A stretch of DNA of 64,000 nt from Enoplosus armatus (lineage: Eukaryota > Chordata > Actinopteri > Centrarchiformes > Enoplosidae), in NCBI RefSeq assembly GCF_043641665.1, contig NC_092189.1, positions 10,485,833-10,549,832 of the forward strand, in the 5' to 3' direction. The stretch's first letter is position 1, and each line of letters starts with the position of its first letter. The notes beneath the pieces were generated by a model that was not told the origin of the DNA, made no database searches, and was given only the letters and a program-made list of their open reading frames with translations. The translations under genes were made by a program, and so were the position numbers. This document shows, piece after piece, positions 60,268-64,000 of this stretch.

Positions 60268-63200
60268 GAACATGAAGTATTTTGAATAATGGATTTGTGA
60301 AAAACCCGATTATATATATATATCCACTGGCACCTCTTTTGATCCTATCCTGCCTGATAGGGTTGACAGATTGCTTCCTTATCACCTGAATATTTCTTGG
60401 ACTCTGGAACATGTTTTACTTTATGTGCAGTTACACTGAAAGCTTTTTATGTTGATATAAAAATATTATTCTATTGTAAACTCTAGGAAAGCAGTTTTAT
60501 AGAAGTCCCAGGTATCAAACTGGTACGCCCAGATGAGTTGTAAAAACAGTGATGACACATTACATAACATTAAACAGAGACTTCAACACTATTGATTTGA
60601 CAAATGAGCGGATGAAGCAGATTTATTTATTTATCAGATATTTCATTCACAAAATGGTTTCAGCACTTAAGTTGTATTACTGGGTTAGCAAAAGTCCAAC
60701 TGAAACAGCTTTCCAGCACAGATGTCATGAACGTACTGTAACCTTTCAACCTTATCACTTTGATTACTCCTACTGCTTCCAGTTTCCCCTGTGCGAAGGT
60801 CTTGCCGGAGCTCAGATCTGATGCCAGGCAACGTTTAGATCACTAATAAATTATAGAAACTCACTGACTTGGACACGTTTATATGGATTTATTGCATGTT
60901 CATATATTTGTATTTATTGCAACATACAGTATGTATTTGCAGAAGACAGATACTGAGGGAGATTCAATTCTTGTATAAACTATGGTTTAATATCAAACTA
61001 CATTTGAACTATGGTTAAAAAACATATGAAAGATATCAGTGAGAGGCAGAGACACTGCTTATCTCAGTCTCTGCCTGTATCTCGGTTGGATGGGTACCAA
61101 CAGGCATTGAGATGGACAGGACACAGACAGTGCGTGAGACAGGAAGACCTATAAAAATATGACGAAGAAAGGCACAGAACCAGAATCAGAGAAGTAGTAC
61201 TCGTGTGTTCTCTCTGACCACATCATGTCCACTTACTGTCCACGTCTCTGCTTGAGGAATGTGTTAGCGTCTCGCCAAGTCACACGCCTCACCTCGCTTT
61301 GTCCAAACCACATCAGCCCATATGTGATCATGATGAAGGAGAACAGGGATGGACCATTTTACAAGTGGCCTATTGTGAGTGTACGGAAACTTATAATTTC
61401 TTTTATAAGAACTACTGCTACACAAAACTCCATACATGAGGCCTAAATGTTCATTTTAATACCAATATTACTGCGTGTTTGCACATATATCTTCCCATGT
61501 ATTTTAATGTTTTTACATACTCTATATTCAAAATATTATGAGTATTTTTCCTGATGTTGATCTGAAGCCCCTTTTGCACAGTCCGCAATGATTTTGTACA
61601 TGTGAGCATCTTTCTTTGTCCTATGTTGACATGTGTTTGGGTGTGCTGTGGATGTGCGTGAGTGAGAACCAGTGACAGAAGCCAAAGAACTGCATTCCTC
61701 TCCAGGCTTAAGGGATTAATAAAAGCATAATTATGTGTGCACCATGACTTTGTTATCCAATGCGATCCACCCCAAAGATCAAAGGTTCCTTAACTACTAC
61801 AGTGATATAAAATGATGGGCAAACAGCAAGGTTTTGCTACAGCAGATGAAGGAATTTCAGGGAGTTTCAACATTTTAATTCATCTCCACTTTTATCTTTT
61901 GAGACTTTAACCTTTCACTTCTAGTTTGTTAGGTTATGAATTTATTCGATTGCTTGACATTTGGTGATTCATCTTCTCTAATTGTCGCATACTGGAGTAT
62001 CAGGTCATTATATCATGTCATGGAAGTGACAGCGTAAGGAATCTTTGTGAGGATACACCCAGATAAACTAGTGCTGAGTGTGGGTGAGCCCACAAGAATG
62101 ACAAATCACAGTCTGACAACATCTGACAACCACATCACATGAAAACAAATAAACATTAGTGAATCTATCCATCCTCCTCCATATTCACCTGTTCAGATCA
62201 TTAAGTATTCATTGTAAAAAATAACAGGTAGAATATGCACAAACCAGGAAAACAGTTGTTGCATATTTGAGGGTTAATACAGGGAGGGATATGTGAACTG
62301 TGATTAATGATAAAAAACTGCCAAGTCATGGACATACATTGGTTCCATTAGGAAACATTGCAGCCTGGACGACATGATTTAGATTATGAAATATTATGTA
62401 CTCAATTGCTCAACACGTTTCTTGGGTATTAAATTTGTCCCCTTTAGCAACACAGCCAAGAAATGAATCATCTCACACACTTGCATGTTTCACTTTCAAG
62501 CACACACAGGCAGTGTTGAAAGCTTTCTTATATTAAGCGTTATGCATTAGCAGCTCTCTGGGTTTGTGCTGCTTCAGGGTCTGAGTGCATCAACCGGATG
62601 TGGCTCTGGTGAGTTGAGCACCTCCAGCTGACTGTTCAGACCTTGTTGTAGGGGATCTCCCCTTCCACATCTGCTTCATGTTAGGCCCTGAGGGCCAGTA
62701 CAGGAGGGCCCAACAATGCACTCAGCTTCTCTCTTTCTCAGTGGGGGATGGCAGGAGAATGCCTGATGAACAGCACAGAGACACACAGCCTGATGGCCAG
62801 AGGCTGGAAACTGAATTATATAAAACAGGTATGATGATAAAGAGCAAAAACAAAACAGTGCAGAACGCAAAGGTAATCCCTCTGTCCATACATACACAAA
62901 CAAACATGAGAGGCAAAAGAAGGAATGACAAACACACACAAAAACAGTGTTCTGCCCTCTATTATTTTGAATGGATGACCTTGAATGGAGTACATTAGCT
63001 TTTTCAGTTGGCACTTCAGTTTCGTTTTTGTGAGGGTAACAACCTTGTGATGGATTCAGATCAGCAGGAAAGAGACCCAAGATATGAGGTAGAGCTCAGG
63101 AAATGGGTCAAATGAGACTTACTTTGAGTCACACATGAGAAAACATTCAAATAGTATTTGCTCTCTGTTCTGCTCAGACGCTTGCATCCCCTATATACAT

Positions 63201-63404
63201 TCCCTACACACTGTAGCTGCAGACATTTTCTGGAGGGGCTCTTCAGGGACATGCAGATGCTGTAACAGAGGTCACGTCTTCAAAATTTACAAGGTGCAGC
63301 AGTTTGTTATTGCGTAACATATGCACACTGATTTGATTTATGTGTGACCTACATCTAATAGCCTTTCCCCAGGTAGTGGGCATGATTGATGTTTACTTTC
63401 ACAG

Positions 63405-63619
63405 GATACAGTACCTGAAGACAGCCATCCGCTTTGCTTAGGTCCCTGTGCCCCCCCCCTACCACCCCTCTCCCAAGCTCCTCTCAGCCTGGTGGGTTCA
63501 CCTCTGGGCCAGCTCCCTGTGAATCAGCCCCAGATGTGTCAGACGGCGAAGCATACGGCACAGAAAAGCCCACCCAGCAGCAAACGTCAAAACGGACCCC
63601 CTTCAAATCCCTCGTCAAG
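63405..63619 (+). other. Candidate Pro/Ser-rich exon, unassigned
   Basis: It is preceded by a good acceptor (gtttactttcacag) and followed by AAG|GTTTAT. The frame from 63405 is open throughout (DTVPEDSHPLCLGPC at its start, SPPSSKRQNGPPSNPSSR near the end). A second frame is open from 63414 and gives PDVSDGEAYGTEKPTQQQ. It is GC-richer than its surroundings. No family is recognised and the frame cannot be chosen. Confidence 0.25.
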
Positions 63620-64000
63620 GTTTATCATCGGCTGTTTGTGTCATTGTGTGAATAACTAGATTACCTCTGAAAAACACATTAGTCATCACTGTGGTTGGTG
63701 GTGCTTGTTACGCAAACAAGCTGAGTTTAATGGATAAGAGATACTGTAAATGAAACAATAAATGAAAAGTAATTCCAGTAATAACGTCTTGTCTGTCTCT
63801 TGCAGATATTATTATCTTATCACAGCAGCTTTCTTTAGTGTAAGAAACTCATCTTAATTTTCTCCACAGCTTAGTAAGCAACATGCCATGTACAGATGAA
63901 GTAGAAAACAAAAAAGAAACACATGTTTTGCGTCACAGGAGCCTTTAAAAGTGTTTATCGCCACCTGAGGATATTTACTCTGTATAGATCAGGTATCAGC

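Larger units (their letters stand above)
58960..64000. other. Upstream flank of gfpt2, no firm gene
   Basis: Mostly AT-rich non-coding DNA with a LINE tail near 60.2 kb. Open frames such as 59,782-60,004 (plus) and 62,676-63,080 (minus) match no known family. The one exon-like segment is listed separately. Confidence 0.5.

Noticed and set aside
62640..62680. Minus-strand end reading VEGEIPYNKV then stop, after an AG
   Set aside because: It looks like a protein C-terminus, but the acceptor is weak, the exon would be very short and no partner exon was found.

Overview
The window is nuclear DNA from a ray-finned (teleost) fish. The evidence is spliced vertebrate genes with standard GT-AG introns, many (CA)n, (GA)n and (TA)n microsatellites, and dispersed repeats typical of teleosts: hAT-type MITE relics, a 5'-truncated L1/Tx1-like LINE, and a repeat ending in ACCAAAGTGGTGGACC-like sequence. 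There are no prokaryotic features. Because all genes are spliced, the annotation comes from exon-by-exon reading rather than from long ORFs.

Layout. (1) 1-23,290: no coding exon could be supported. It holds microsatellites, repeat relics, a ~220-bp fold-back element (12,055-12,274), a 78-bp palindrome (16,583-16,660) and some complex, possibly conserved non-coding DNA. (2) 23,291-25,533, plus strand: the last two coding exons of an ARHGAP22/24/25 (FilGAP)-family gene, a large low-complexity exon and a coiled-coil exon. A LINE with an imperfect target-site duplication follows about 180 bp after the stop. (3) 28.0-42.6 kb, minus strand: a complete mapk9 (JNK2) gene with eleven coding exons, 420 aa, a 5' non-coding exon in a GC-rich promoter and a ~1.2-kb 3'UTR. 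It also carries a decayed second copy of the mutually exclusive exon 7. (4) 43.3-58.9 kb, minus strand: a complete gfpt2-type glutamine:fructose-6-phosphate amidotransferase gene, nineteen coding exons, 685 aa. (5) 58.96-64.0 kb: upstream flank with a LINE tail and one or two weak exon candidates.

The gene order is the main result. In human, ARHGAP22 neighbours MAPK8, ARHGAP24 neighbours MAPK10, ARHGAP25 lies near GFPT1, and MAPK9 neighbours GFPT2 with no ARHGAP beside it. This window places an ARHGAP22/24/25-like gene, a JNK gene and a GFPT gene side by side within about 36 kb. It therefore looks like the fourth member of this paralogon and may keep an ARHGAP ohnolog that mammals lost. mapk9 and gfpt2 are head-to-tail on the minus strand with a gap of only about 0.7 kb. 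The ARHGAP-like gene converges on mapk9. The three products (Rho GTPase control, stress-kinase signalling, hexosamine synthesis) do not form one pathway, so the linkage looks ancestral rather than functional.
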